Below, piece by piece: positions 35,931 through 47,550 of a stretch of 64,000 nt of DNA (its first letter is position 1; every line of letters starts with the position of its first letter). Below the pieces are notes generated by a model. The model was given only the letters and a program-made list of their open reading frames with translations. It did not search any database and had not been told where the DNA came from. A program made the position numbers and the translations under genes. The DNA comes from Ianthella basta (taxonomy: Eukaryota > Porifera > Demospongiae > Verongiida > Ianthellidae), in the NCBI GenBank assembly GCA_964019415.1, contig OZ025888.1, forward strand, positions 4,357,536-4,421,535, written 5' to 3'.

Positions 35931-38570
35931 ATGAAGGTACCATTGGTTATACTGGGACTTGTCACAGCCAGTCTCCAAGCAGGTAGGAAGGTTGGTTGAG
36001 AGTGAATGCTATGGAGGGAGGGAGTAGAGGATTAGTACTGATTGTTGGCTATATATTATATCATCCACATGACTCACAGGAGAGGCAGCTGTTATGGTGA
36101 AGATCAGGGCTTACAATGCTAGTGGAAAACTCTACACTGAGTCAAGGAATACAATCAGTATAGCCAGCTTCACACTGGGAACAAGAGTTCTTCTGACCTG
36201 TGATGTGGCAGGACTACCTGAGGGGAGTGAGGTGATCAGCTACAAGTGGTACCACAAGTGCACTCAAGTGAGGTGTGTGATACAAGAAATACAAGAGGGA
36301 ACCCCCTACTACAGAGCAGTGGATGACACTCTATTGGTGGATGTCACTTCCCATGATTTGGGAGGGAGGTACTATTGTGATGCTGAGTATGGCAATGAAC
36401 AGAGCATGAGAGGTTTCACATCAGCAATCAGTGTAACAGGTTAGTGAGTTCATCACACATAATGATGTAGGTTTGGATGACAACATTGTTTGGACTGTTC
36501 CACTCTACATCTATGTTCTTCAGATAGCCCTGGCCCATTTCTGTTTATCCCCAACTCCCTCCTCCTTGAGAACACTCTTATTACTGACTTTCAACGGATA
36601 ACAGGAAATGAACAGCAGAGAATAACCTGTGCAGGTGGGGATGGAAGGATATTCAGAGTGAAATCCACAGATCTAGATCAAGTGGTTGGCAGAGGGAGCA
36701 TTTCACAGCAGCAGCTTCATACAAATGGACATTTTTATTGCTTGGGACCCTCAATGAAGAGGATCTACTTTAATATTTTCACCAACAACTTCAGTGAGTC
36801 TATTACACACGTAGGGGGTGCAAAGGTGTAAATGTGTCCTAAAAGTGAAGCATATACACTTTTCCACAGCTTCCCTACCTACACCAGTCATACACACCAG
36901 TTCTGGAGTGTGGACCTTCACATCACCAGATGGCAGCCAAGTGGAGAGATATATTGTAGAGTTTGAGTGTAGTGTACAAAGCATTACATTTGTAGAGAAG
37001 TACATGAGTATTAATAGTGGAGGCACTGGACAAGTAGCAACAAGTGAATCTTGTTTTGGAGGACTAGGCCAGCTCTACAGAGTGAAGGTGTGGGCAGTTA
37101 GTGAACACAACATCAGTCAACAGCCAGCAGTGAGATGTCTTTCAGCAGATGGGCAATGTAATGAAGGTAGGATGCACACATGGACATGTAGTGTTTCTAA
37201 CCCACTGCATAGGAATGATTAGCATGGTCTTAATGTACAGCATCATTAATTTTGCAAATGCATTATACAGTAAAAGGACCAGCAATATGAAGATATTCTG
37301 CCCATTTATACACTTGCTTTCAGGTGGTTTATGAATTGAAGATACTAATGGGAGAAAGTGGATTAGACTGGGAATAAATGAGTACTATAGGCCAGGTCTA
37401 AACAAGTTGTTTTGAGCAATTTCACTTGCTGACAGGGCAAAGGGCAGTAGCACATGCAGAAGCCTAGAGAACGTTTGCAGCCATCACACAAGATGGCTGC
37501 ATTTTGATGACACTGTATAGCTAGCATGTTCACAGTGTTACTGCTTGCAATGATTACATCCTGTGCACTAGGCAGATCAACTACAAGGCCAGTGATGTTT
37601 ACACTTACATCTGTAGGTAGCAGAGAAACTCCAACTCCAACAGTAATGGCTACCAGATCAACAATGACTCACTTGTTACCCTCCACACCAAGTACACCAA
37701 AAGGTTAGCAGTAATAATGATATGCAGTTTAATATTATGTTTCTTGTAATTCTGTGCCATACGCATTTATTGACATGTATATATACATTCATTCATGCAA
37801 GTGCTTGCTTTCTTACCAACAAACCATGTGGTGCCCTAATCAAAGTCTCATGTCTCCACCCCCTACATGCCCTGTCAGAAACTGGCACATTCATTGGAGT
37901 GGGGGTTGGTGTAGGTGTGTTCCTCCTCCTTTTAGTGTTGACCTTGGTGGCCATAATCTTGGTAGCAGTGGTGGTAAGGAGGAAGGTGACTTATGAGCAG
38001 AAAGGAGACACAAAGATGGAAGTCAATCCATATTACAATAATTATAATGTATTGGTGGCTAAACAAGGCAATGAGATGGAAGAGAAAGGTCTAGGTGCTG
38101 GTCATGGCTATGATTATGTAGATAAGAATGTGGAAAAAGTTGAGACTGTCAATGGTTTTGATCCATATGAAGATGTTGATGGCAAGGCACAAATCAAAAC
38201 TGCAATGAAACAAGCACCAAAAGAATTCTCCACTCCAGTCAGTGTGACCAACATTGGGGATCTGTATGCAGTTGTGGACAAGAGCCAGAAGAAAAGGGCA
38301 GAGAAGGAGAAAGAAACTGCCACAAACAAAGAAGATTTGTATGCCATGCCAATGAAGAAGAAAGGCAAGTTGACAGAGAGATGGGAGGGAGTGGTGGAGA
38401 GTGAGGGTGTGGAAAAAGAAGAAAATAATAAAGATATGGCAGGGGTCATGTATGAGCCAACGGCAGACAGTGGGTCTGTGCAGCAGATTGAAGAAGACAG
38501 CAAGGCTCAGAATGTCGACATCCTCTATGCAGTAGTGGATAAGCGTCGTAAGATGAAAAATGAGAATTGA
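35931..38570 (+). CDS. Receptor 9, tail B
   Basis: Exons: 35931-35982 signal, 36080-36439 Ig1, 36524-36793 Ig2, 36870-37166 FN3, 37572-37703 stalk, 37879-38570 TM and tail; 600 residues. A second ATG lies one codon upstream (35928). The usual acceptor of the last exon has been deleted. A CAG at 37876-37878, a few codons inside the old exon, is in the right phase and restores a Glu-Thr-Gly start. The first stalk exon of other tail-B genes is missing. The tail is the cleanest B tail: G-Y-D-Y-V-D, D-P-Y-E-D-V, G-D-L-Y-A-V-V, D-L-Y-A-M-P, V-M-Y-E-P and I-L-Y-A-V-V, the last an ITIM match. It is the only tail-B gene here with all donors GT and no stop. Confidence 0.78.
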
Positions 38571-39440
38571 CTTTCCTCCTATAACAATACAGCTTTGGAT
38601 AATTATGTGTGCAAGTTAACTAATATACAACTTTGTGTCAGTTAGTCAGTTACTCAGTGTGATGGTAAATTCTTGAAATTCAATTAGATATTGTACATTG
38701 TAGAGTATACCAGTAGTAAGTGTAATCATAGTAGGACATTTTGGCATTGTTACATTAGGTTAAACAGTATCTAGTCTAACAGAGAAGAAACCCACTTGGC
38801 TCCCCATTGTGGGTCTTTAATCGTGATCTGCTACATGAATTGCTCCCATTTTCCAAATATAAAACCCACTTCTTTTGTCATAGCTCTAGACCGACACTGA
38901 CTCTCTCAGACCCAGTGTACTGCATGCATATGGTGCACAGAGTACTGTACAACTGCACACATACACATGCACACATATACCATAGATAAAAGAACCACCA
39001 CATTAGATAAAAAGGGTCTTTCATCATTGCATACTCAAAGGATATTGTGTTGCTGCTCACCATCACTCAGGAAGCCACTTGCATTTACAAACACATTATG
39101 TTCAAAGGCTCCCACTAATGCAGGTCCTACCCATCCAGCCCCACAGTCTATTTCACTACCATTGTACACACAAGGGTACTACACATAGCTATATGGGTAC
39201 AACCACTTTAGGAAGCCACTTGTAAACAAGAGCACATTACACTCTAGAAGCCCCCAAGTGGTACACTCACTCATTAGCAAGTGCACGTAGATCTAAGCAT
39301 TAATGATATGCACATTATAATATTATGCAGTTGAACTGAGAGAGAAAATGATGGTACATGTGAACCATGCTATAGTTACATACATCCCAGGATACGTAGT
39401 CATTGTTCACTCGAATCCAACCATGCAATGATTCTTGTAA
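38571..39440. other. Intergenic, tail-B 3' flank
   Basis: The flank is shared with receptors 4 and 11, with a dispersed CCACTT/AAGTGG element at about 39205-39270. No gene is seen. Confidence 0.55.
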
Positions 39441-39456
39441 TTCAAGAAAGATTACT

Positions 39457-39490
39457 GACGTTTCGGCCGCAATTCTTCGGCCTTCATCAG
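39457..39490 (-). ncRNA. Hammerhead-like ribozyme core, minus copy
   Basis: On the minus strand the order is CTGATGA, a GGCC/GGCC stem with a short loop, then GAAAC and GTC. This is the order of conserved parts in a hammerhead ribozyme, with the minimal stem III known from Penelope-like retroelements. One extra A sits before stem II, so activity is not certain. Confidence 0.55.
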
Positions 39491-39505
39491 AGTAACATTG
39501 TTACT

Positions 39506-39539
39506 CTGATGAAGGCCAAAGAATTGCGGCCGAAACGTC
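39506..39539 (+). ncRNA. Hammerhead-like ribozyme core, plus copy
   Basis: The plus-strand partner has CTGATGA at 39506-39512, stem II GGCC with GGCC, and GAAAC at 39532-39536 followed by GTC. It differs from the minus copy by one base in the loop. A third copy starting at 39586 has lost the GAAAC part. Confidence 0.55.
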
Positions 39540-39639
39540 AGTAATCTTTCTTCCGATATTGCATATCATTAGTAACATTGTTACTCTGATGAAGGTCAAA
39601 GAATTGGCCAAATCGAGGGAACGATGACTACAATGACTA

Positions 39640-40527
39640 ATAATTGCCAACCGAGAATCTCACTTCATGGTTATCCCAGGATACGTACGTATGTCATGGC
39701 AGTGGTACATTAAAAGTGGAGGCATTAATCATACACACCAGAAGGCAAGACATTGCGGAACTCCTCCAAGCTTGGACGGTTTGCTGTGACACATCAGTGG
39801 AAATTAATTCAACCACCAGCTGCTTCACACATACATAATCTATATCTAGTCTATAGATCCACACTAAACAGGCCAGGTGAAGTTGTTCATAACAATATTG
39901 TCAGTGTGATCATATAAGGAAGCGTTTGCCATGTCTCTTCATCATCCACATCAAGAGGACCACAAGGTTGCACTTATATGCAGATTGCATGGAGTAGAAT
40001 AGCATCTAGACTAGATAACTCATTATCCATATAACGTCATATGTCAAACAATAGCACAAAAAGACTTTGTTGTATATACGTTGCTTCCTTTTATGGAATG
40101 ATGCAGGTACATGTATTTTATCAATCCCTCATTGTAATGATTATGTATTTCACATCACTTCTTGCTCAGCAATGTCACTTAAGGCACTCCTAGCTCCTTT
40201 CATTTCGTCTAGATGAACAATGATACTGCTTTATGCACAGAGAAAGGGAGTAGTGCTGCCTGCAGAATAACTTAAGCATATTAAGCATAACAACAATGAT
40301 CATATAAATATAAAATAAAATATATGCACATGAAATTATGCATACAGTGTCTTAACCCTTGGCAATATGCCTTTACCAGGTGCATGACAGCACATGAGAT
40401 TAAGTTACATTCTGTTGTGAACTGACTTGTGAATATCTCACATAGTGGCACTGATCTAATTGTGAAGCAGGTGCTCAAGTGGACAAGCAATAACAAGCAT
40501 ACAATACGTATATTCCTTATTTTAGTA
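39640..40527. other. Intergenic with truncated striatin-like start
   Basis: Near 39840-39935 the sequence matches the start of the striatin-like module (AAGGAAGCGTTTGCCATG), then jumps to spacer sequence normally found after the module (CTTCATCATCCACATCAAGA). The WD40 and integrase parts have thus been deleted. The remainder matches 54000-54590. No gene. Confidence 0.55.
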
Positions 40528-40714
40528 GGTGTTCATGGCTATGGTCCATTAGGAAGCCACTAGTAAACATGGGCAGATAACTACTGCATATATGTAGACT
40601 GCCAGAAGCCACCAAGTGTCTCCCAACTAGTGTCTTCAGTACCAGTACCATAGTATCAATAGCAGTATCAGAGACGGACAATAGCCCAGTGTTCAACTTT
40701 ATACAGTTCTAACA
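40528..40714 (+). promoter_or_regulatory. Upstream module of receptor 10
   Basis: GGAAGCCACTA, then GTAAACA at 40563-40569, 152 bases before the ATG, then CCACCAAGTG and ACTAGTGTCTTC. It is close to the modules of receptors 4 and 13. Confidence 0.4.
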
Positions 40715-43179
40715 ATGAAGGTGCTGTTGGTTCTACTTGGACTCATCACAGCCAGTCTCCAAACAGGTAGGAGGGGTTTATAGGAGTGATTGCTAGGGAT
40801 CAAGGGAGTTGAGGAGTTATTGTGCGCTACCATCCACATGACTCACAGGAGAGGCAGCCGTTGAGGTGAAGATCAGAGCTTACAATGCTAGTGGAGATCT
40901 CTACACTGAGTCAGGAAGAACAATCAGTATAGCCAGCTTCAAACTGGGAACAAGAGTTCTTCTGACCTGTGATGTGACAGGACTACCTGAGGGGAGTGAG
41001 GTGATCAGATACACGTGGTACCACAAGTGCAATCAAATGGGGTGTATGGTACAAGAGATACAAGAGGGAACCCCCTACTACAGAGCAGTGGATGACACTC
41101 TATTGGTGGATGTCACTTCCCATGATTTGGGAGGGAGGTACTATTGTGAAGCTGAATATGGCAATGAACAGAGCATGAGAGGTTTCACATCAACAATCAG
41201 TGTAACAGGTTAGTGAGTTCATCAAACATAATTATGTAGGTCTGGATGACAACATTGTTTGGACTGTTCCACTCTACATCTATATGTCCTGCAGATAGCC
41301 CTGGTCCCTTCCTGTTTACCCCCAACTCCCTCCTCCTTGAGAACACTCTCATTACTGACCTACAACAGATAACAGGAAATGGACAAAAGAGTATAACCTG
41401 TGCAGGTGTGCAGCAGGGAAGGATATTCCGACAGGAATCCACAGACCAAGTGGTTGGCGAAGAGAGCATTTCACAACAGCATCTTCATACAAATGGACAT
41501 TATTATTGCTTGGGCCACTCAATGAAGAGGATCTACTTTAATATTTTCACCAACAATTTCAGTGAGTCCATTACACATGTAGGGGATGCAAAGGTGTACA
41601 CATGTCCTAAAAGTGAAGCATATACACCTTTCCACAGCTGCCCTACCTACACCAATCATACACACCAGTGCTGGAGAGTGGACCTTCACATCACCAGATG
41701 GCAGCCAAGTGGAGAGATATATTGTAGAATTTGAGTGTAGTGTACGAAGCATTACATTTGTAGAGACGTACATGAGTGTCAGTGCTACTAGTGAAGGAAG
41801 TGGACGAGTAGCAAGAGATGTATCATGTTTTGGAGGAGTAGGCCAGCTCTACAGAGTGAAGGTGTGGGCAGTTAGTGGACACAACATCAGTCAACAGCCT
41901 GCAGTGAAGTGTCTTACACCAGATGGGCAATGCAAGGAAGGTAGGGGAGGCATATACAGAGGTGTTCTGACTTGCTGCAGGACTGGCTATTAGTGTGGGT
42001 ATGATCGGCATCTGCATATTTTCAGTTACTGCTCTAATGCATATTAGTTACTGAAATTTGAATATTTCGATAATCATGCCAGAATCATCTTCCTGGGCCA
42101 GTTATTGACTGGTATGGTTCACTGACCTCCAATGATGGAATTTGACCTCCCTGTCATTACAGCAGCTTTGTACCTTGCATATACTCTAGTTATAGTCACA
42201 GTGTACTGTTCCATAATTATGCAGTTATTATGCTAATCTGGTGTAGGTATAATTATATGCGCTACTGCCATTGTTCAACTGTCCATGTTCACAGTTTTAT
42301 GATTTACGTATCTATCACCGAACTTCACTAGCCAAAACTTTGAATAAAACCAAATGTTTCGACAACTATACAGTTGTCATCGTCAGTGTCAGTGCATAGT
42401 TGTCGAAACGTTTGGTTTTATTCAAAGTTTTGGCTAGTGAAGTTCAGTGATAGATACGTATGTCAGTACCTAGCCACACAGGATTTTTCGCAGTTTTATG
42501 ATTGCATTGAATGTTGTCATGTGCACTAGATGGACCAACAACAAGCACAGTGATGAATACACCAACAACTGTAGGCAGCAGATCTAGAGGAAGTCCAACT
42601 CCAACAATAGTGGCTACCACATCAGCAATGGCCGAGTTGACTGACTTGCCACCACTGTCACCGTCCTTACCAAATGGACAACAAGGTTAGTGACTAATGA
42701 ATACTGAGGTATGATAACATTATGCCTGAATAACTTAGTACAAAGTATTATAGGAATGAAAGTACACATATGTAATGGATAGATTTGAGGAAACTCAAGT
42801 GAAATCTTTCCAAGGTGAGTCTTTGTAGCCATTTTGTCCTTTGTGGTCTTTGTCATTACTTCCTTTCATAGGTACGTTATCAACAGTGCTGCCAATATCC
42901 ATTGGTGCACTAATGGTTCTTGTGGGCATAGCCACATTCACTGCTGGTGTGGTGATGTTGGTGAGAGCCAATCACAGGAGGGTACTGGACCACTCCCCCA
43001 AGCCACCTCCTGGGACTGATCACTATGAGGTGGTGGATGAAGGGAAGAAGAGCACACCTCTTGGTACAGGGGTCTACGAGGAGATAGACAAGCAGGACAC
43101 AGAGCGACACAACAAGCTCTATCAGGAGCTAGACCTGATGAAGGTGGAGGGGAGCGAGTATGCATCCATGAAAGCTTAA
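40715..43179 (+). CDS. Receptor 10, intact, tail A
   Basis: Exons: 40715-40766 signal, 40849-41208 Ig1, 41295-41561 Ig2, 41638-41940 FN3, 42530-42685 stalk, 42872-43179 TM and tail; 481 residues, all introns GT-AG and phase 1. Ig1 combines a D-L-Y-T-E-S-G-R variable start with the longer K-C-N-Q-M-G-C-M-V-Q-E loop. The stalk is slightly longer than in receptor 3. The tail lacks one Pro of the P-P-P-P run and has H-Y-E-V-V, V-Y-E-E-I, L-Y-Q-E-L and S-E-Y-A-S-M. The intron between FN3 and stalk contains a ribozyme-like inverted repeat and a possible alternative terminal exon. The 3' UTR carries a long palindrome. It is one of the best-preserved copies. Confidence 0.85.
41981..42054 (+). other. 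Possible alternative terminal exon of receptor 10
   Basis: After CTTGCTGCAG, a phase-1 frame of 24 codons reads as one hydrophobic segment (L-A-I-S-V-G-M-I-G-I-C-I-F-S-V-T-A-L-M) and then stops. It would end the receptor at or just after the membrane with no signalling tail. Confidence 0.4.
42306..42459. repeat. Inverted repeat with ribozyme-like core
   Basis: Arms of about 60-65 bases, starting at ACGTATCTATCAC and ending at GTGATAGATACGT, flank a short centre. On the minus strand CTGACGA (42386 to 42380) is followed by a GACAAC/GTTGTC stem and GAAAC (42360 to 42356), again hammerhead order. The plus arm has GAAACG but no CTGANGA. The base after GAAAC is A rather than G, so the minus core may be weak. 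Confidence 0.6.
42356..42386 (-). ncRNA. Hammerhead-like ribozyme core, variant
   Basis: CTGACGA fits the CTGANGA core. A six-base stem, GACAAC with GTTGTC, precedes GAAAC. Stem III would be poor. It lies in a receptor 10 intron within a large inverted repeat. Confidence 0.35.
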
Positions 43180-44300
43180 CCAAAATTATTGCTATCTAAT
43201 TACGTTGTGTGTTCTAAGAACCAATTATAGACTATGTGTAGATGTGATAAGTATAATACTGTATGAAGCACACACTATAATTGCAATTATAGTGTGTGCT
43301 TCAGACAGTATTATGCTTATCACATCTACACATAGTCTATAATTGGTTATAGCTATACACAGAGTGTGCTAAGAATGAAGCTCAGTAACATATCCGGTCC
43401 GGTTGGTGTAGTATAGCTCCTTGACTTGTGTTATTGGATCTTCTGAAAATGTCAATGCATAATATATAGGTTTTACTTTCTGAATGACCAAGACAGCATC
43501 AAAATTGGTAGTCTCATGATTGATGTATTGTAGAACTCTCTTTCCTTAAATTTTCAAAGTCACCATAGCATTGCAGATTATCCATTTTGGTTTCAGTGCT
43601 GCTGGACACAAAGCTACGTATGTGTACAAAGAGCCTCAAGAGCCTTGCATGTCCCAATGCTGCTCTGGTCCATCTCCATGCATTGAAACGAGTCTAGCTG
43701 TGTTCTTGCTCTGCCTTCCTAATCCATTTAAAATGCTGGACAAGCAAGCCATAAAGTGTTCCACAATTGAGTAGTGGCTCACCATTACATGCCAAGCATG
43801 GAATAAGAATTCATTTCATCTACAGTATATGTGTTTAGTTAACAGACACGCAGGAATGCCGCCCTGAAGCTGATCCCACACCATGTGTACGATCATTCAC
43901 CTCACATGCTCAGTAATGGGACTATGGGACTGGGTAGGCCAGTCCCAGGTATGTCTAACACCAGTACCATATACAATACCATCCCCATTTGGACTGTGGC
44001 TTCTAGTTGAACATGAATATGGCTGTACATGGAATGAAGGGCTGGGGGAAGTATAAATGTATTTAAAACAATGATGACAGATTGAAGTACATGTGAAGCA
44101 TAGGCACTGTACAATACAATGTCTTATTCCTCAGCTAACCAGGTGCATGGATACAAGTAAAGTTTACCTTCCATGGTGAACTGACTTATGAGTACCTCAC
44201 ATATTGGCAGTGATTTGTGAAGTAATTATTATTATATGGATGATGAAGCAGTTAGGCAATGACATGCATTTGCTAAAATTTAATTACAGTAGTTAGGTAG
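43180..44300. other. Intergenic, 3' flank of receptor 10
   Basis: It begins with the 3' UTR palindrome, then a spacer similar to 31700-32110 and 35470-35800. No gene is seen. Confidence 0.55.
43219..43348. repeat. Large near-perfect palindrome in 3' UTR
   Basis: Two arms of 65 bases (43219-43283, 43284-43348) mirror each other around TTGCAA with very few mismatches. In paralogues only one arm's sequence is present at this place (for example near 24376-24440), so the palindrome arose by inverted duplication about 40 bases after the stop codon. In RNA it would form a long hairpin. Confidence 0.85.
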
Positions 44301-44441
44301 ACGTTCATGGTTCCTATCCATTAGGAAGCCACTTGTAAACATTGCCAAGAAACCACTAAGTGGCTTCCAAGTAGTGCTGCTGTACTACAGTATCAGGGGA
44401 ATACAATATCCTTGTGCTTATGGCAATGTAAGGTTCTAACA

Positions 44442-47400
44442 ATGAAGGTGCCGTTGGTTTTACTGGTGTTACTGGGACTTATCACAGCCAGTCTCCAAAC
44501 AGGTAGGAAGGTTGGTTGAGAGTGACTGCCTGAGAGGGAGGGAGGGGGGAGTGATTGTTGGTTCTATACCATCCACATGACTCACAGGAGAGGCAGCTGT
44601 TACGGTGAAGATCAGAGCTTACAATGCTAGTGGAAAACTCTACACTGAGTCAAGAAGAAGAATCAGTGTAACCAGCTTTATACTGGGAACAAGAGTTCTT
44701 CTGACCTGTGATGTGACAGGACTACCTGAGGGGAGTGAGGTGATCAGATACAAGTGGTACCACAAGTGCCCTCAAATGGAGTGTATGGTACAAGAGATAC
44801 AAGAGGAAACCCCCTACTACAGAGCAGTGGATGACACTCTATTGGTGGATGTCACTTCCCATGATTTGGGAGGGAGGTACTATTGTGATGCTGAGTATGG
44901 CAATGAACAAGAGAGTTTTCACATCAGCAATCAGTGTAACAGGTTAGTGAGTTCATCAAACATAATTATGTAGGTCTGGATGACAGCATTGTTTGGACTG
45001 TTCCACTCTACATCTATGTTCTGCAGATAGCCCTGGTCCATTCCTGTTTACCCCAAACTCCCTCCTCCTTTAGAACACTCTTATTACTGACCTACAGCAG
45101 ACAATAACCTGTGGAGGTGGGCAGGGAAGGATATTCCGAGAGAAACCCACAGAATAAGTTGGTGGAGGGAGCGTTTCACAACAGCATCTTCATACAAATA
45201 GACATTATTATTGCTTGGGCCACTCAATGAAGAGGATCTACTTTAATATTTTCACCAACAACTTCAGTGAGTCTACTACACATGCAGGGGATGCACGGGT
45301 GTACACGTGTCCTAAAAGTGAAGTATACACACCTTTCCACAGCTGCCCTGCCTACACCAATCATACACACCAGTGCTGGAGTGTGGACCTTCACATCACC
45401 AGATGGCAGCCAAGTGGAGAGATTTATTGTGGAATTTGAGTGTAGTGTACAAAACATTACATTTGTAGAGAAGTACTTGAGTGTCAGTGCTAATAGTGGA
45501 AGAACTGGACAAGTAGCAAGAGATGTGTCATGTTTTGGAGGACTAGGCCAGCTCTACAGAGTGAAGGTGTGGGCAGTTAGTGGACACAACATCAGTCAAC
45601 AGCCAGCAGTGAGATGTCTTATACCAGATGGACAATGTAATGAAGGTACGTAGGATGCACACATGGACATGTTGTGTTTCTAACCCACTGTATAATTATA
45701 ATGATTAGCATGGTCTTAAATACAACATCTGCTAATGCTTTATTAATAATGTATGCTACATATACAATAAAAGGACCAGCAATATAATCCGCGTGATGCT
45801 AATACCAACAACGGTAGGTGGCAGAGGAAATCCAAATCCAACAACAGCAGCTACCACTTCATCAAAGCCTGACCTGTCCCCCTCTGCATCAGGTAGGTCA
45901 CAAGGTTAACACTGTCTTGATTGTAGATCACATGTAGGCACATGGCAAATATACAATGTTAAATATGTATGTATGTACACTTGGTAGGGGAACTGACACG
46001 ACTGTCGTGTCAGTCATTGTACCAATTGAGAAAGGTCCTGGAAATTAATTGAAGTTGATTCGAAAGTTGAGTTGAAGTTAAATAAAGTTGATCCATTCGC
46101 TGCGCGTACGCTCAGAAACTTTTCTCCTACCATTGCCCTACTCAACAATGAACCTATACTGCATCATATGTACACTTGTCTACAAATTCTCTTCTAAATG
46201 GAGGTGATATTCTGCCCATTTATACACTTGCTTGCAGATGGTTTATAAAGTGGAGATACTAGAAGGTGAAAGTGGATTAGACTGGGAATATATGAATCCT
46301 ATAGGCCGGGTCTGAAACAAATCTTTTTGAGCAATTTCACTTGCTGACAGTAGAAATGGCAGTAGCACATGCAGAAGCCTATAACCTCTGAGATCCCACA
46401 TGTTGTCATAATTAGTCTTGAAAGTGACAATGCTCACATCATCCTTTGTCATATATCTGAACGTTCGCAGCCATTTACACAAGATGGCTGCATTTTGATG
46501 ACACTGTATAGCTAGCATGTTCACAGTGTTACTGATTGCAATGATCAATTACATCCTGTGCACTAAGTGGATCAACTACAAAGCCAGTGATGTTTACACC
46601 TACATCTGTAGATAGCAGAGAAACTCCACCTTCAACTGTAATGGCTACTAGGTCAACAATGACTCACTTGGTACCCTCCACACCAAATACTCCAAAAGGT
46701 TAATAGCAGTAATACTTATTTGTATCTTTCACAATTCTGTGGCATCCACATTAAATTACCTGATGTGTGCATTCATTTAATCTGTGAGTGCTTGCTTCCT
46801 GTACCAACAAACCGTGTGGTGCATGCCCTAATCAAAGTCTCATGTCTTCACTCCCTACATGTAGGTGCTCTGTCAGAAACTGGCACATTCATAGGAGTTA
46901 GGGTTGGTGCAGGTGTGTTCCTCCTCCTTTCAGTGTTGACCCTGGTGGCCATAATCTTGGTAGCAGTGGTGGTGAGGAGGAAGGTAACTTATAATCAGAA
47001 AGGTGACTCAAAAATGGAACACTATGCAATGGTGGCTACGCAAGAACATGAGGTGGAAGAGAAAGGTCTAGGTGCTAGTCATAGCTATGATCATGTAGAT
47101 AAGAAAGAGAGAAAAGTCGAGACTGTCGATGATTTTGATCCATATGATCCATATGATGATGTCAATGGCAAGACACAGATCAAAACAGCAATGAAACAAG
47201 CACCAAAAGAATCCTCCACTCCAGTCAGTGTGACCAACATTGGGGATCTGTATGCAGTTGTGGACAAGAGCCAGAAGAAAAGGGCAGAGAAACAGAAAGA
47301 AACAGTCACAAACAAAGAAGATTTGTATGCCATGCCAGTGAAGAAGAAAGGCAAGTTAACAGAGAGAGGGGAAGGAGTGGTGAAGAGTGCAGAAACAGGA

Positions 47401-47550
47401 GAGAAAAATAACGACATGGCAGGGGTCATGTATGAAACAAAGGCAGACAGTGAGTCTGTGCAGCAGATTGAAGAAGACAGCAAGGCTCAGAATGTCGACA
47501 TGCTCTATGCAGTCGTGGATAAGAGTCATAAGAAGGTAAAAGAGAAGTGA
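44442..47550 (+). pseudogene. Receptor 11 pseudogene (tail B, tail exon intact)
   Basis: Exons: 44442-44502 signal (three codons longer than usual), 44588-44942 Ig1, 45027-45266 Ig2, 45343-45645 FN3, 45818-45904 stalk 1, 46567-46698 stalk 2, 46865-47550 TM and tail. Ig1 has lost five bases near 44910 (frameshift). Ig2 has in-frame TAG at 45071 and TAA at 45155 and a 24-base shortening. The stalk 2 acceptor reads AA instead of AG. The TM-tail exon is fully open with all six tyrosine motifs. The TAG is identical to that of receptor 8. It cannot make the full receptor. Confidence 0.85.

Larger units (their letters stand above)
39446..39550. repeat. Inverted pair of ribozyme-like repeats
   Basis: Two arms of about 52 bases (39446-39497 and 39499-39550) are almost perfect reverse complements around a single central base. 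Each arm carries a full hammerhead-like core. The pair is followed by a third, decayed direct copy at about 39571-39630. Confidence 0.85.
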
